NCBI RefSeq assembly: GCF_035917675.1
Contig: NZ_CP109104.1
Location: 1,612,001 to 1,676,000, forward strand
Source: Streptomyces sp. NBC_01775
Lineage (GTDB): Bacteria; Actinomycetota; Actinomycetes; Streptomycetales; Streptomycetaceae
DNA length: 64,000 nt
Direction of reading: 5' to 3'
The position numbers and the translations under genes are program-made. The notes under the pieces were generated by a model. That model searched no databases and was not told the origin of the DNA. It worked only from the letters and a program-made list of their open reading frames with translations. Below are positions 50,473 through 58,666 of this stretch, piece after piece; positions within the stretch are counted from its first letter, which is position 1; each line of letters opens with the position of its first letter.

Positions 50473-51768
50473 TCAGGCGTCGGCCCCCGCCCCCGCCACC
50501 ACGCGCTGGGGCGGGAAGCCGACCGGAAGGTGGTCGAGCCGGGTCTCCCAGGTCGAGGCCGTGTCCGTGAGCTGGGCGGGGTCGGCGGTCAGGCGGAGGC
50601 CGGGAAGGCGGTGGATCAGCACCTCCACAGCCGTCTCGATGATGGCCTGACCGACGCCCTGCCCCGGGCACTCGTGGGGGCCGCTGCTGAACGCCAGGTG
50701 GGCCTGGTTGCCGCGTACGGCGGTGCCCGTGTGGGGGCGGACCTCCGGGTCCAGGTTTCCCGGAGCCAGGCCGAGGATGAGCAGGTCCCCGGCCTTGAGG
50801 TGCTGGCCGCCCAGTTCGCAGTCGGCGGTGGCGAAGCGGCCCGGAAGCACCGCCAGCGGCGGCGAGTTCCACATCGCTTCTTCGACGAGCGCCGTGATGG
50901 TCATCTGCCCGCTCACCAGATCGGTGAGGTGGGTGCTGCTGCTGAGGATCTTCTGGAGCACCCGCGCCAGGAGGTTGCTGGTGGTGGTGTGTGCCGCGAG
51001 GAGCACCAGGCGCAAATGATTCTGGACCTCGTCGTCGTCCAGGGAGGCGGGGTGCTGGATCAGTCCGGTGGTGAAGTCCGGGCCGGGTTCGGCGCGTTTG
51101 TGCGACGTGAGGTCGGCGAGCACCCGTCCGATCCGCTCGTTGTGCGCGATGGCGTCCTCACCGCCTTTCATCACCTGGGCGCAGGACGCCACCAGGTGTT
51201 CCCCGTCCGTCTCCGGCAGGCCGAAGAGCCGCGTCAGGACGAACATCGGCAGGTGCTCGGAGTACTGGATGACCAGGTCGGCGCGTCCGGTCTCCGCGAA
51301 GGCGTCGATCTGCCTGTGCGCGAAGTGGACGACATGGCGGCGTATTCCCCTGTTGATGACGGTCTCCATGCTGTCGGTGACCGCTCGGCGCAGCCGCTGA
51401 TGGGGCTCGCCGTCCTGGGAGAGGCAGTCGGGACGCCACCCCAGCATCGGGATGAGGGGCGAGGTCTCCTGGATCCGCCCCTCCTTCCAGTCCCGCCAGA
51501 TGCGCGAATCCCGGCTGAACTGGCTGGGGTTGTCCAGTGCCCGCCGGTTCTCCCGGTAGCCGAGCACCAGCCAGGCGGGCACGTCGCCCTCCAGCAGTAC
51601 GGGCGCCACCGGCCCGTACTGTTTGCGCAGCCGGGAGTAGGTTCCGTACAGATCGACCGTGGACTCCGCCGCGTGCAGCCGCATCGTGGCGCCGGTGTGC
51701 CGTACGGGGCAGCCCGTGGGCGGTTTCGGCGCGTCAAGGTGCGGGCTGTCGGATGACTGGGTGTTCAT
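50473..51768 (-). CDS. Conservon cytochrome P450 with non-canonical ExxW, CYP157-like
   Basis: 431 residues from an ATG overlapping the cvnD stop by 4 bp. The heme ligand is Cys367 in FSSGPHECPGQG. The K-helix motif that is normally ExxR reads E297-A-M-W300 in ALVEEAMWNSPP, and the I-helix has LAAHTTTSN (257-265) without the usual acid-Thr pair. An EQSLW replacement of ExxR is established for CYP157C1 of S. coelicolor, so this is probably the same conservon-linked group. Catalytic ability is uncertain. It is the last gene of the conservon. Confidence 0.92.
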   Translation of the reverse strand: MNTQSSDSPHLDAPKPPTGCPVRHTGATMRLHAAESTVDLYGTYSRLRKQYGPVAPVLLEGDVPAWLVLGYRENRRALDNPSQFSRDSRIWRDWKEGRIQETSPLIPMLGWRPDCLSQDGEPHQRLRRAVTDSMETVINRGIRRHVVHFAHRQIDAFAETGRADLVIQYSEHLPMFVLTRLFGLPETDGEHLVASCAQVMKGGEDAIAHNERIGRVLADLTSHKRAEPGPDFTTGLIQHPASLDDDEVQNHLRLVLLAAHTTTSNLLARVLQKILSSSTHLTDLVSGQMTITALVEEAMWNSPPLAVLPGRFATADCELGGQHLKAGDLLILGLAPGNLDPEVRPHTGTAVRGNQAHLAFSSGPHECPGQGVGQAIIETAVEVLIHRLPGLRLTADPAQLTDTASTWETRLDHLPVGFPPQRVVAGAGADA

Positions 51769-52385
51769 CGGGACTCCAATGCGGCGACGGACCGTTCCTT
51801 GATGTGGCGGATGAGCGCGATCAGCACATCGCGGCTCGATACCCGGTCGCGTGCGTCGCAGGTGACGATCGGCGTGTGCGGGGAGATGGCCAGGGCCTCC
51901 CGCACCTCCTCGACGGGGTGGCTGCGGGCGTCGGGGAAGACGTTGAGGGCGATGACGAACGGCACGTCCAGCCGCTCCATCTCCTCGATGGCCCGGAAGC
52001 TGGATCGCAGCCGCCGCGTGTCCACCAGGACGACCGCGCCGAGGGCGCCCTTGAACAGGCCGTTCCACAGGAACCAGAACCGCTCCTGCCCCGGCGTGCC
52101 GAACAGGTACAGCACCAGTTGCTCGTTGAGGCTGATCCGGCCGAAGTCGAGGCTGACGGTGGTGCTCTTCTTGTCCGCGACGCCGACCAGGTCGTCCACG
52201 CCGACGGTGGCCTGCGTGAGGGTTTCCTCAGTGGTGAGCGGCACGATTTCGCTGACCGAGCCGACCATGGTCGTCTTTCCCGTGCCGAAGCCGCCGGCGA
52301 CCATCACTTTGACCGACCGGCTTCCCGCGTGCAGCGCTTCCGCCCGTTGCGGAAATGCCGGCTGGTCAAAGCCGTTGAAGTCCAC
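51765..52385 (-). CDS. cvnD: Conservon small GTPase-like protein CvnD
   Basis: 206 residues from a GTG at 52383-52385, overlapping cvnC. P-loop GGFGTGKTT (31-39), switch-like TVGVDDLVGVADKKSTTVSLDFGRI, and G3 LFGTPGQERFWFLWNGLFKG are clear; the G4 position reads ALNVFPDAR where Ras-like GTPases have NKxD. In conservons this GTPase works at the membrane with CvnA-C in a complex compared to eukaryotic G-protein signalling. The gene lies between cvnC and the P450 gene with overlaps at both ends. Confidence 0.93.
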   Translation of the reverse strand: MDFNGFDQPAFPQRAEALHAGSRSVKVMVAGGFGTGKTTMVGSVSEIVPLTTEETLTQATVGVDDLVGVADKKSTTVSLDFGRISLNEQLVLYLFGTPGQERFWFLWNGLFKGALGAVVLVDTRRLRSSFRAIEEMERLDVPFVIALNVFPDARSHPVEEVREALAISPHTPIVTCDARDRVSSRDVLIALIRHIKERSVAALESR

Positions 52386-52734
52386 TGAGTACCTCCTCGA
52401 GAAGCGCGAGGTCGGGTCCGTGGTCGCCCGTACCTGCGATGGGATCACGGGCTTCCACTCGGCCTGTGTTCAGCAGGTCGGCCACCAGCACCGAGAGAAT
52501 GTTGAAGGGCAGCCCGAGGTGCGCGCCCAGTTCGGCCACCGAAAGGGGGTCGCGGGACCACCGGAGGATCGCGTCGTGCTCGGGCTGGACCCCCGTCGCC
52601 GGCGTGGAGCGGGCGACGATGAGGGTGGCTACGTCGAGGGTCGACGCTCCCACGTTGGGCCTGCTGCGGCCACCCGTGAGCACGTAGTAGCGCTCCAGCC
52701 CGGTCAGACCCGGGCCCCGCTGCGCCCCGCTCAT
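52366..52734 (-). CDS. cvnC: Conservon DUF742 protein CvnC
   Basis: 122 residues; ATG overlaps the cvnB stop by 4 bp and the 3' end overlaps the start of cvnD. DUF742 features: RYYVLTGGRSRPNVGASTLDVATLIVAR (16-43), EHDAILRWSRDPLSVAELGAHLGLPFNILSVLVADLLNTGRVEAR, a winged-helix-like fold, and the LLEEVLSGLQRL end. CvnC is the fourth partner of the membrane complex. Its function is not defined beyond regulation of development and secondary metabolism. Confidence 0.93.
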   Translation of the reverse strand: MSGAQRGPGLTGLERYYVLTGGRSRPNVGASTLDVATLIVARSTPATGVQPEHDAILRWSRDPLSVAELGAHLGLPFNILSVLVADLLNTGRVEARDPIAGTGDHGPDLALLEEVLSGLQRL

Positions 52735-53147
52735 CCAGGCTGCTCCTGCCGCGGAACGGTGCCGAGGAGGTCGCCCATCCTGCGGGCGCAGTCCCTCATC
52801 TGGTGCCCCAGCAGCCCCTGGTCGAGCCCCTTCCTCGCCAGCACGCCCAGGTACGTCTCGGTACCGGCGCGTACGACGAAGAGGTGCCCGCCGTCGACCT
52901 CGATCCCGGCGAGCCGCAGTTGGCCCTTCTCCTTGGGGAACTGTTCGGCGACGGGCTGGGCCAGCGACTGGAGACCCGCGACGATGGCCGCGAACCGGTC
53001 GGCGTCGTCGGGATCCGCGCCGTAGGAGGTGATGGCCTTTCCGTCGGAGGAGGCCACCAGGGCGAAGCGGATCTCCGGGATGCTCTCCGCCAGCTCGCGG
53101 AGCGCCCAGCTCAGGTCGGTCTGGTGCTGCGTCATGTGGCTAGTCAC
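52731..53147 (-). CDS. cvnB: Conservon roadblock/LC7 protein CvnB
   Basis: 138 residues from a GTG at 53145-53147; an ATG four codons later (53133-53135) is also possible. The roadblock/LC7 fold is shown by LSWALRELAESIPEIRFALVASSDGKAITSYGADPDDADRFAAIVAGLQSLAQPVAEQFPKEKGQLRLAGIEVDGGHLFVVRAG (about 13-95). It binds the small GTPase CvnD. The start overlaps the end of cvnA by 8 bp and its 3' end overlaps cvnC. Confidence 0.93.
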   Translation of the reverse strand: MTSHMTQHQTDLSWALRELAESIPEIRFALVASSDGKAITSYGADPDDADRFAAIVAGLQSLAQPVAEQFPKEKGQLRLAGIEVDGGHLFVVRAGTETYLGVLARKGLDQGLLGHQMRDCARRMGDLLGTVPRQEQPG

Positions 53148-54765
53148 TCTCTTGTCGCTCGTCGGGGCGGTCGTGCGTGTCGGGCCCGTCCGCCGGGCTG
53201 CTGCTGGACACGAAGGCGGCCAGTCCGGCGAACGACTCCTCCGGCGGTACGCCCGAGGTGTCCTCCCCCACGGCGGCGCTCATGCCGTGGCGAGGGCCCG
53301 GTACGTCCCTGGACTGCTTGCTCCGCTTGGGCAGCCCGCCCGGTGTGGTGGCGCCCGTGACCGGTCCCTCGTCCAATTCGTCCGGTCCGTCGGATGCGGC
53401 TGACGGCACAGGTCCGGTGGTTTCCGCCGGTCCGGCTGTCTCCGCCGGGCCGTTCTGGCCGACGGGGCCGGCCGTGACGGGTTCGGGCTGCCACCTGGGC
53501 ACGGCGGCGTTCGTTGAGGCCGACACCGAGTAGGGGCGCCTGTCGAGGGGCTTGAAGTACTTGTGGGGCACCACCACGACTACGGCGGTGCCGAGCCACG
53601 GGGAGTCGTCGAACGTGACCGTGATGCCGTATTTGCGGGCGAGGTTGCCCACGACGCGCAGGCCGAGTTGCGCGTCCTCCGCCAGTCCGCCCGGCCCCGA
53701 GCCGACGGCCACACCGTTCAGCAGCCGCAGCGCCTGGCGCCTCTTCTCCTCCTTGAGCCCGGTGCCCGCGTCCTGGATCTCGATGCCCAGCCCGTTGGGC
53801 ACTTCCCGCCCCGACACGATCACCTCTTCCGCCGGGGGCGAGTACCGTGCCGCGTTGTCCATGAGGTGGGCGAAGATCAGCGTCAGGTGGTCGACCAGGT
53901 TGCCGTCCACGCCCAGTTCGGGAAGCCGGCGCACCTGTACCCGCTTGTACTCCTTGATGCGCGCCATGCCGCCCCGGACCACGCTGAGCAGCGGCTGGGG
54001 GGTCTGCCACTGCCTGCCCGGCCGGTCGGCCCCGCCCAGTACGACGATGCTGGCGGCCAGGCAGTCGGCCGGGCCGATCTCCTGGTCCAGCTCCATGAGG
54101 TCCCGGGCGACCACAGGCAGGCCGTAGTGCACGCCCTGCATCTCGTGCAGCTGGGCACGGATCTTGTTCGTGTAGACCTGAAGCCGGCTGCCGATGCTGA
54201 CCACCGACTGCCGGGCCGAGGTGCTGCGGTCGAACTCCTCCTCGATGGCCAGCAGGGAGGACCGCATGATCTTCCTGAACGTGCTCCGGAACTCCTCCGG
54301 TACGTCCGGGTCCTGGGCGAGCGGCCGGAGCACGTCGTCGACCACCTGGTCCTTGCGCAGTGCGTCGACCGCCCTGGGCAGGAACTCGTCCGCCAGCCGG
54401 ACCAGTTGCACCTTGTGCAGCTCGGTCAGCCGGGACAGCTGGGCGTACAGCGAGGAGACCTCGGCGGCGTGCTTCTCCTCGACGGACGCCAGCCACCGTT
54501 CCCACTGTTCCTTGTCCCGCGCCGCCTGTGCCTGGTGTTCCCCGGCGGTGTGGCGGACACGGCGTTCGGAGTTCAGCAGGCGCTCGACGCAAACGGCCGT
54601 GGCCGCCGTGGTCAGCGCCCCGGCGATGAGAACGGCGGGCCAGGCCTGGGCCGACCCTGCGGCCATCGCCACGGCCGTGGCTACACATATCGCTACGGGT
54701 AGTGACCACCACGCGTACCAGGCAGCTGGCAGCCGGGCCGCAGGTGGGGTCGTGGCAAGTTCCAT
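53140..54765 (-). CDS. cvnA: Conservon sensor histidine-kinase-like protein CvnA
   Basis: 541 residues from an ATG with GAGG upstream. Two transmembrane segments (AWYAWWSLPVAICVATAVAMAAGS and AWPAVLIAGALTTAATAVCVE, about 13-57) are followed by a coiled region and an HATPase domain (IFAHLMDNAARYSPPAEEVIVSGREVPNGLGIEIQDAGTG ... LGLRVVGNLARKYGITVTF, about 295-380). There is no obvious phospho-His box, as in other CvnA proteins. The long C-terminal tail is rich in Gly/Pro/Thr/Ala repeats (GPAETAGPAETTGPV). It is the first gene of the leftward conservon. Confidence 0.93.
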   Translation of the reverse strand: MELATTPPAARLPAAWYAWWSLPVAICVATAVAMAAGSAQAWPAVLIAGALTTAATAVCVERLLNSERRVRHTAGEHQAQAARDKEQWERWLASVEEKHAAEVSSLYAQLSRLTELHKVQLVRLADEFLPRAVDALRKDQVVDDVLRPLAQDPDVPEEFRSTFRKIMRSSLLAIEEEFDRSTSARQSVVSIGSRLQVYTNKIRAQLHEMQGVHYGLPVVARDLMELDQEIGPADCLAASIVVLGGADRPGRQWQTPQPLLSVVRGGMARIKEYKRVQVRRLPELGVDGNLVDHLTLIFAHLMDNAARYSPPAEEVIVSGREVPNGLGIEIQDAGTGLKEEKRRQALRLLNGVAVGSGPGGLAEDAQLGLRVVGNLARKYGITVTFDDSPWLGTAVVVVVPHKYFKPLDRRPYSVSASTNAAVPRWQPEPVTAGPVGQNGPAETAGPAETTGPVPSAASDGPDELDEGPVTGATTPGGLPKRSKQSRDVPGPRHGMSAAVGEDTSGVPPEESFAGLAAFVSSSSPADGPDTHDRPDERQESD

Positions 54766-54828
54766 CGGGATCCTCAACCAATTGCTCAAGCGCGGGCGGG
54801 TCGGAAACGCACTCGTCGGCGGTGCCGT

Positions 54829-54872
54829 ACATGGAGGCGGCACTCGCCGAACATGGCGGCGGCACTCGCCGA
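54829..54872. repeat. 22-bp tandem duplication
   Basis: ACATGGAGGCGGCACTCGCC (54829) is followed directly by ACATGGCGGCGGCACTCGCC (54851); the 22-bp units differ at one base. It lies 63 bp upstream of the cvnA start. Confidence 0.9.
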
Positions 54873-55282
54873 ATGGCCTGCCGGTTCTTCTGTTTCCTCG
54901 GGTTCCGTGAGTTCCTTTTCGCGGGGCGCGAAATGGCGGGCACGGCAGGCCCCGGCTCCCGGCGAGTGCGTCAACTTGCCGGGAGTCGAGGAGCTTAGCG
55001 AGGAGAAGGGCCGCCCCGCAGGAGATGCTGTGTTCTGCCATGCATCTCGAATTTCCGTTCGGGTACGAAAAGTGGAGTCTTTCCGGCCCGTCCGGCTAAG
55101 CGTCGACCGAAAGACCCCAGCAAGGCGACGGGTTGATCACCTTCAGCAGCCGCGGAGAGACGAGGTGGTGCGCACGCCCCCGCGCACACCCCGGATCACG
55201 CCCGAACACGCCGACCCCACAAGGAGGCACACCAACGACATGTATCGCTGACGACTCGTTCTGCCACTGCGGCGATGTTTTC

Positions 55283-55323
55283 TGACCGTCAACTCTCCGA
55301 GAGTGTTTACTTCTTGACCGTCA
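55283..55323. promoter_or_regulatory. Direct-repeat and palindrome cluster upstream of the unknown gene
   Basis: TGACCGTCA at 55283-55291 and again at 55315-55323, 32 bp apart (about three helical turns), flank the palindrome ACTCTCCGAGAGT at 55292-55304. A regulator binding site is plausible for the divergent cvnA or the 552-residue gene. Confidence 0.5.
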
Positions 55324-55652
55324 CCGACCTTTTTTGATTATTCATCTGGGCGGGGCACATAGCGTGTTCCCGACCTGGATGCATCCGCCGTTTGCGGGGA
55401 TACTGCCCCCAGCACTGACGGCCCCCTCGCGGGCCTCGTCGGCCTACCGGACCGCGAGTGTCGCGGCCGGCGAACCAACGGCCACAGCTGTCCGCGTTGA
55501 CCTGGCCCAACAGGCCATCGTCCGACAGTTCACCGGGCCTCTCCCCCCGTCCGGGCAGGAGCGCCGCGCCACCGCGCGCCCCACCGCACCACACATGACC
55601 GACATGCGTTCAGCGCCGACGTGAGCGTTCCCACGAGCAGGAGGACTCACCG

Positions 55653-57311
55653 ATGAGTCGAAACGGGGCCAGCGGAGAACTGGCAAACGTTGTCATAGCC
55701 AATGTCAGGAATTGCACGGAAGATTACAAGCGCCGCGAAGAATCCGGCGTAGCGCGTCGGAACAAGGCCGCCTGCCGGGAAGTGCGGTACAGCGGCAGCG
55801 TGACATTTTCGGTAGAAGGCGCACTGGACCGCGCACCCAGGGAATTTCCCGAACCCGACGAGCACGGCGCGGAACGCCTGCGCAGGCTGGACGAGTGCCT
55901 TGCCGTCATAGCGAAGGCATTCCCCGGCGTGGATACCGGTATCAGCCTGTGCCGGCTCTCGTGCGCATTACTCGAAGGCGCCTGGCGCGAGCGGGCGGAG
56001 GCCATCGACGCTCCCGCCTGTGATGATTCGTGCACCTGTACGCTCTGCGCCCACTTACCCAAGCCGCTCACCCGCTGTCTGGATGACTACGACTGGCGCA
56101 GGAGCGACGGACGCCCGCTCGCGGTCAAGACGTGGCCCTACCGGAAAGAACTGGACAGCGTGCTGACCGGCGGCTGGGTGTGGACCAGGAAAATGAACGA
56201 CTCCGACCGGGACCTCGGTCTCAGGCTCCGGCACGAGGACGACATCCTGGTACTCCACGAGTACAAGCGCGTCGAGGCGGCGATCGAGGTGTCCGCCACC
56301 GCCCGGGCCGTCGAGCAGCGCCTCGCCGAGGACCGCACGACCAACGGCGCGCGCGCCCTGATATGCGGCCTCTACGCCGCCTACAAGCGGTCGGTCGACG
56401 AATACTGGCTCAAGCGGCACGTGGCCGGCACCACCTCGCTCCCCCAGTGCACGCCGCTCGACAAGCCGTCCTACACCCTGCTCCAGCTGATGGACTGCCT
56501 CTTCTGGCACGTCCCCCCCGACGCCGAACTCTGGCAGGAGGAGCAGCTCGCCTCGCTGGTCCTGTGCCGCGTGCTCAACGACATGACCGACGTACGCGCC
56601 GACGCGGTCACCGGGGAGGTCAGCAACTTCTGGCTGAGCTCCATGTCCACGCACGACAAGGCTCTGTACGGCGCGTGCGTCCTCGCACTCATCAAGTACG
56701 GGTGCATGCCGGAGTCCCACGGCCTGCTGTGGAACACCTGGCTGATGGGCACCACCGTCGTCTGGGAGGGGCTGACCGGGCGGCACGCCCTGTGGTTCGA
56801 CGGGATCACCAACGGCCTGCCTCCTGGGGACGACTGCCTGCTGTGCGGGATCGAGCCCAACGCCTGCACCGGTCTGCTGACCGACGGCGTCGCCCTGCGC
56901 ACCGGCCACACGCCGACGGTGGAGGCCCTCGGCGAACGCGCGGCCCTGCTGTCCGCACGATGCCAGGCCGAACAGCCGCAGGCTTGGCGGCTGTTCGACC
57001 GGGAGCTCGCCGCCTTCGAGGCCCTGCACGGGGAATGGCGCGGTGACGTCGGAACGGCCTGGGAGATACTGCGCCGCACGTACATAGCCGGCGTCATCGC
57101 CTCACTCGCGGGCGGCGCGGGCGCCCGGAATGTCCAGGTCGACTCCGGGGACGTCGGCGCCGACCTGTTCCACGCGCTGCACCGACCGCCGACGTGGCAG
57201 GAGGACACGGCCCTGCTCGCCTACATGTTCGGCTGCGCCCATCCCCACTTCCTGTGGAACGGCCAGGGCTTCGCGCCGACCGCGGTCGGCGGTGACTGGC
57301 TGGACGGCTGA
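55653..57311 (+). CDS. Unrecognised 552-residue protein next to a conservon
   Basis: Start ATG with AGGAGGA upstream. I do not recognise the family. It has no signal peptide or membrane segment and is mostly helical. Features: a Cys cluster C123-x3-C127-x-C129-x2-C132, further Cys142 and CLLC (395-398), an acidic EDDILVLHEY (195-204) and NDMTDVRADAVTGE (309-322). The last looks faintly like the NSE/NDxxD metal motif of class I isoprenoid synthases, and the separation of the two acidic patches, about 110 residues, is compatible, but overall resemblance is weak. A P450 lies on the far side of the conservon. Other metal-dependent enzymes are equally possible. Confidence 0.75.
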   Translation: MSRNGASGELANVVIANVRNCTEDYKRREESGVARRNKAACREVRYSGSVTFSVEGALDRAPREFPEPDEHGAERLRRLDECLAVIAKAFPGVDTGISLCRLSCALLEGAWRERAEAIDAPACDDSCTCTLCAHLPKPLTRCLDDYDWRRSDGRPLAVKTWPYRKELDSVLTGGWVWTRKMNDSDRDLGLRLRHEDDILVLHEYKRVEAAIEVSATARAVEQRLAEDRTTNGARALICGLYAAYKRSVDEYWLKRHVAGTTSLPQCTPLDKPSYTLLQLMDCLFWHVPPDAELWQEEQLASLVLCRVLNDMTDVRADAVTGEVSNFWLSSMSTHDKALYGACVLALIKYGCMPESHGLLWNTWLMGTTVVWEGLTGRHALWFDGITNGLPPGDDCLLCGIEPNACTGLLTDGVALRTGHTPTVEALGERAALLSARCQAEQPQAWRLFDRELAAFEALHGEWRGDVGTAWEILRRTYIAGVIASLAGGAGARNVQVDSGDVGADLFHALHRPPTWQEDTALLAYMFGCAHPHFLWNGQGFAPTAVGGDWLDG

Positions 57312-57318
57312 GCGGACC

Positions 57319-57381
57319 GGGCATCGGGCATCGGGCATCGGGCATCGGGCATCGGGCATCGGGCATCGGGCATCGGGCATC
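57319..57381. repeat. Nine-copy 7-bp tandem repeat (GGGCATC)n
   Basis: Nine uninterrupted copies of GGGCATC run from 57319 to 57381, starting 7 bp after the stop of the 552-residue gene. The unit carries a potential Z-forming or self-pairing motif only weakly. It is a simple-sequence locus whose copy number is likely variable. Confidence 0.98.
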
Positions 57382-57421
57382 GGGCGGAATATGTCGCGGC
57401 CACACGGAAGTTGCTCACGGC

Positions 57422-57880
57422 ATGACCCAGGCACCCGCACCCCGCCCCCTGTCCGACGCGGCCCTCTCCGACCTGTTGAGCGGACAGCAATTCGGGACGC
57501 TCGCCACCGCCAAGCGCAGTGGCCATCCCCATCTGACGACCATGGTCTACAGCTGGGACCCCGAAGCCCGCACGGTGCGGTTCTCGACCACGGCGGACCG
57601 CGTCAAGGTCAAGCATGTACAGCGCGACCCCCGCGCGGCCCTCCATGTCCAGGGCGGCGACGTGTGGTCCTTCGCCGTCGCCGAGGGCGAGGCCGAGGTC
57701 TCCGGGATCACGGCCGTGCCGGGTGACGCGGTCGGACAGGAGCTGCTCGCGATCGCCTCGAAGGCCGCACCGCCGGAGAACGAAGGCGCGTTCTTTGAGC
57801 AACTGGTCGCCGAGCGCCGGATGGTGATCCGGCTGAAGGTGGACCGACTGTACGGAACGGCACTCGACATCAGCGGCTGA
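57422..57880 (+). CDS. PPOX-class F420/FMN-dependent oxidoreductase
   Basis: 152 residues, split-barrel fold. LLSGQQFGTLATAKRSGHPHLTTMVYSWDPEARTVRFSTTADRVKVKHVQRDPRAALHV (about 18-76) is the standard N-terminal part of the PPOX F420-dependent family, and VWSFAVAEGEAEVSG follows. Such small enzymes reduce various substrates with F420H2 or bind FMN. It is preceded by the 7-bp repeat array, with no strong ribosome-binding site. It is convergent with the CBS-pair gene. Confidence 0.9.
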   Translation: MTQAPAPRPLSDAALSDLLSGQQFGTLATAKRSGHPHLTTMVYSWDPEARTVRFSTTADRVKVKHVQRDPRAALHVQGGDVWSFAVAEGEAEVSGITAVPGDAVGQELLAIASKAAPPENEGAFFEQLVAERRMVIRLKVDRLYGTALDISG

Positions 57881-58017
57881 GCCGTTCGTGCCGGCTCGTG
57901 GGACGGGTGATCAGCCCAGGGGAGGTCCATGACACGGCTCCCCCGCCTGGACACGTCCGCGTCCGGACGCGTCCCCGGCCGGACGTCACCCCGGCCGGGT
58001 CGCGCCGGTCCGTCCGG

Positions 58018-58440
58018 TCAGGCGTAGACGCGTTCCACGAACTGCGCCAGCTGGTCGTCGCTCACGTGGTGAGCCAGGTCGGCCTCGCTGATCACGCCGA
58101 CCAGACGCTTGTTCTGGTCGATGACGGGAAGCCGGCGGATCTGGTTGTTCTCCATCTCCAGCAGCACTTCGCCCACGTCGGCGTCGGAGCGGATCCAGCG
58201 CGGGGTGCCTCTGCACAGGTCTCCCGCGGTGACGTGCGAGGGGTCGTGCCCGGCGGCGATGCAGCTGACCACGATGTCGCGGTCGGTGATGATGCCGCAC
58301 ATGCGCTCGTTGTCGCTGGGGTCGCTGACGGGCAGGGCGCCCACGTCGAGCTCCCGCATGCGCTGGGCGACCCGGTCAAGGGTTTCGGTGGCGGGCACCC
58401 ACTGGGCGCCGGGGTGCATGATGTCGGCTGCGGTGGTCAT
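58018..58440 (-). CDS. CBS-domain pair protein
   Basis: 140 residues from an ATG with AGGAGG upstream. Two CBS motifs: AADIMHPGAQWVPATETLDRVAQRMRELDVGALPVSDPSDNERMCGIITDRDIVVSCIA (4-62) and GTPRWIRSDADVGEVLLEMENNQIRRLPVIDQNKRLVGVISEADLAHHV (about 78-126). CBS pairs bind adenine nucleotides or SAM and act as energy-state sensors. As a stand-alone small protein it may regulate an unknown partner; such genes are linked to dormancy-type regulons in actinobacteria. The nearby nitrate reductase operon would fit that setting, but no shared promoter is shown. Confidence 0.92.
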   Translation of the reverse strand: MTTAADIMHPGAQWVPATETLDRVAQRMRELDVGALPVSDPSDNERMCGIITDRDIVVSCIAAGHDPSHVTAGDLCRGTPRWIRSDADVGEVLLEMENNQIRRLPVIDQNKRLVGVISEADLAHHVSDDQLAQFVERVYA

Positions 58441-58666
58441 CACATGCCTCCTGTTGGCGCATATCTGTTCTGCCTCCTCAGCCATCCTCCTCGCGATGCC
58501 CAATATGTGCCATTCGAGTGGCTTTTACGCACGGAGTGTCGTCGATCGGTGCCGGAGCGTGCGCGACGCGACGGACTGGAGGCGGGCACGCCCTCGCACA
58601 GGCCGGTGATGACCGCCGGGTTGGCCCCGTCTGCTCGGACCGTCGCTCTCGTGGCAGCATCGGACC

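Larger units (their letters stand above)
54766..55652. other. Long divergent region between the conservon and the 552-residue gene
   Basis: 887 bp without a supported gene. It holds a 22-bp tandem duplication (54829-54872), an AAGGAGG followed by a four-codon mini-frame ATG-TAT-CGC-TGA (55221-55251), two TGACCGTCA copies around a palindrome (55283-55323), and a CCTTTTTTGATTATTC stretch at about 55328-55343 that is unusually AT-rich for this window. Confidence 0.6.

Noticed and set aside
55653..57311. Firm annotation of the unknown protein as a terpene synthase
   Set aside because: The NDxxD-like motif alone is weak, no classical DDxxD was found at the proper helix, and the Cys cluster is not typical of that family.
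57319..57381. Possible CRISPR or intergenic spacer array
   Set aside because: Units are 7 bp and directly adjacent without unique spacers, so it is a simple tandem repeat.
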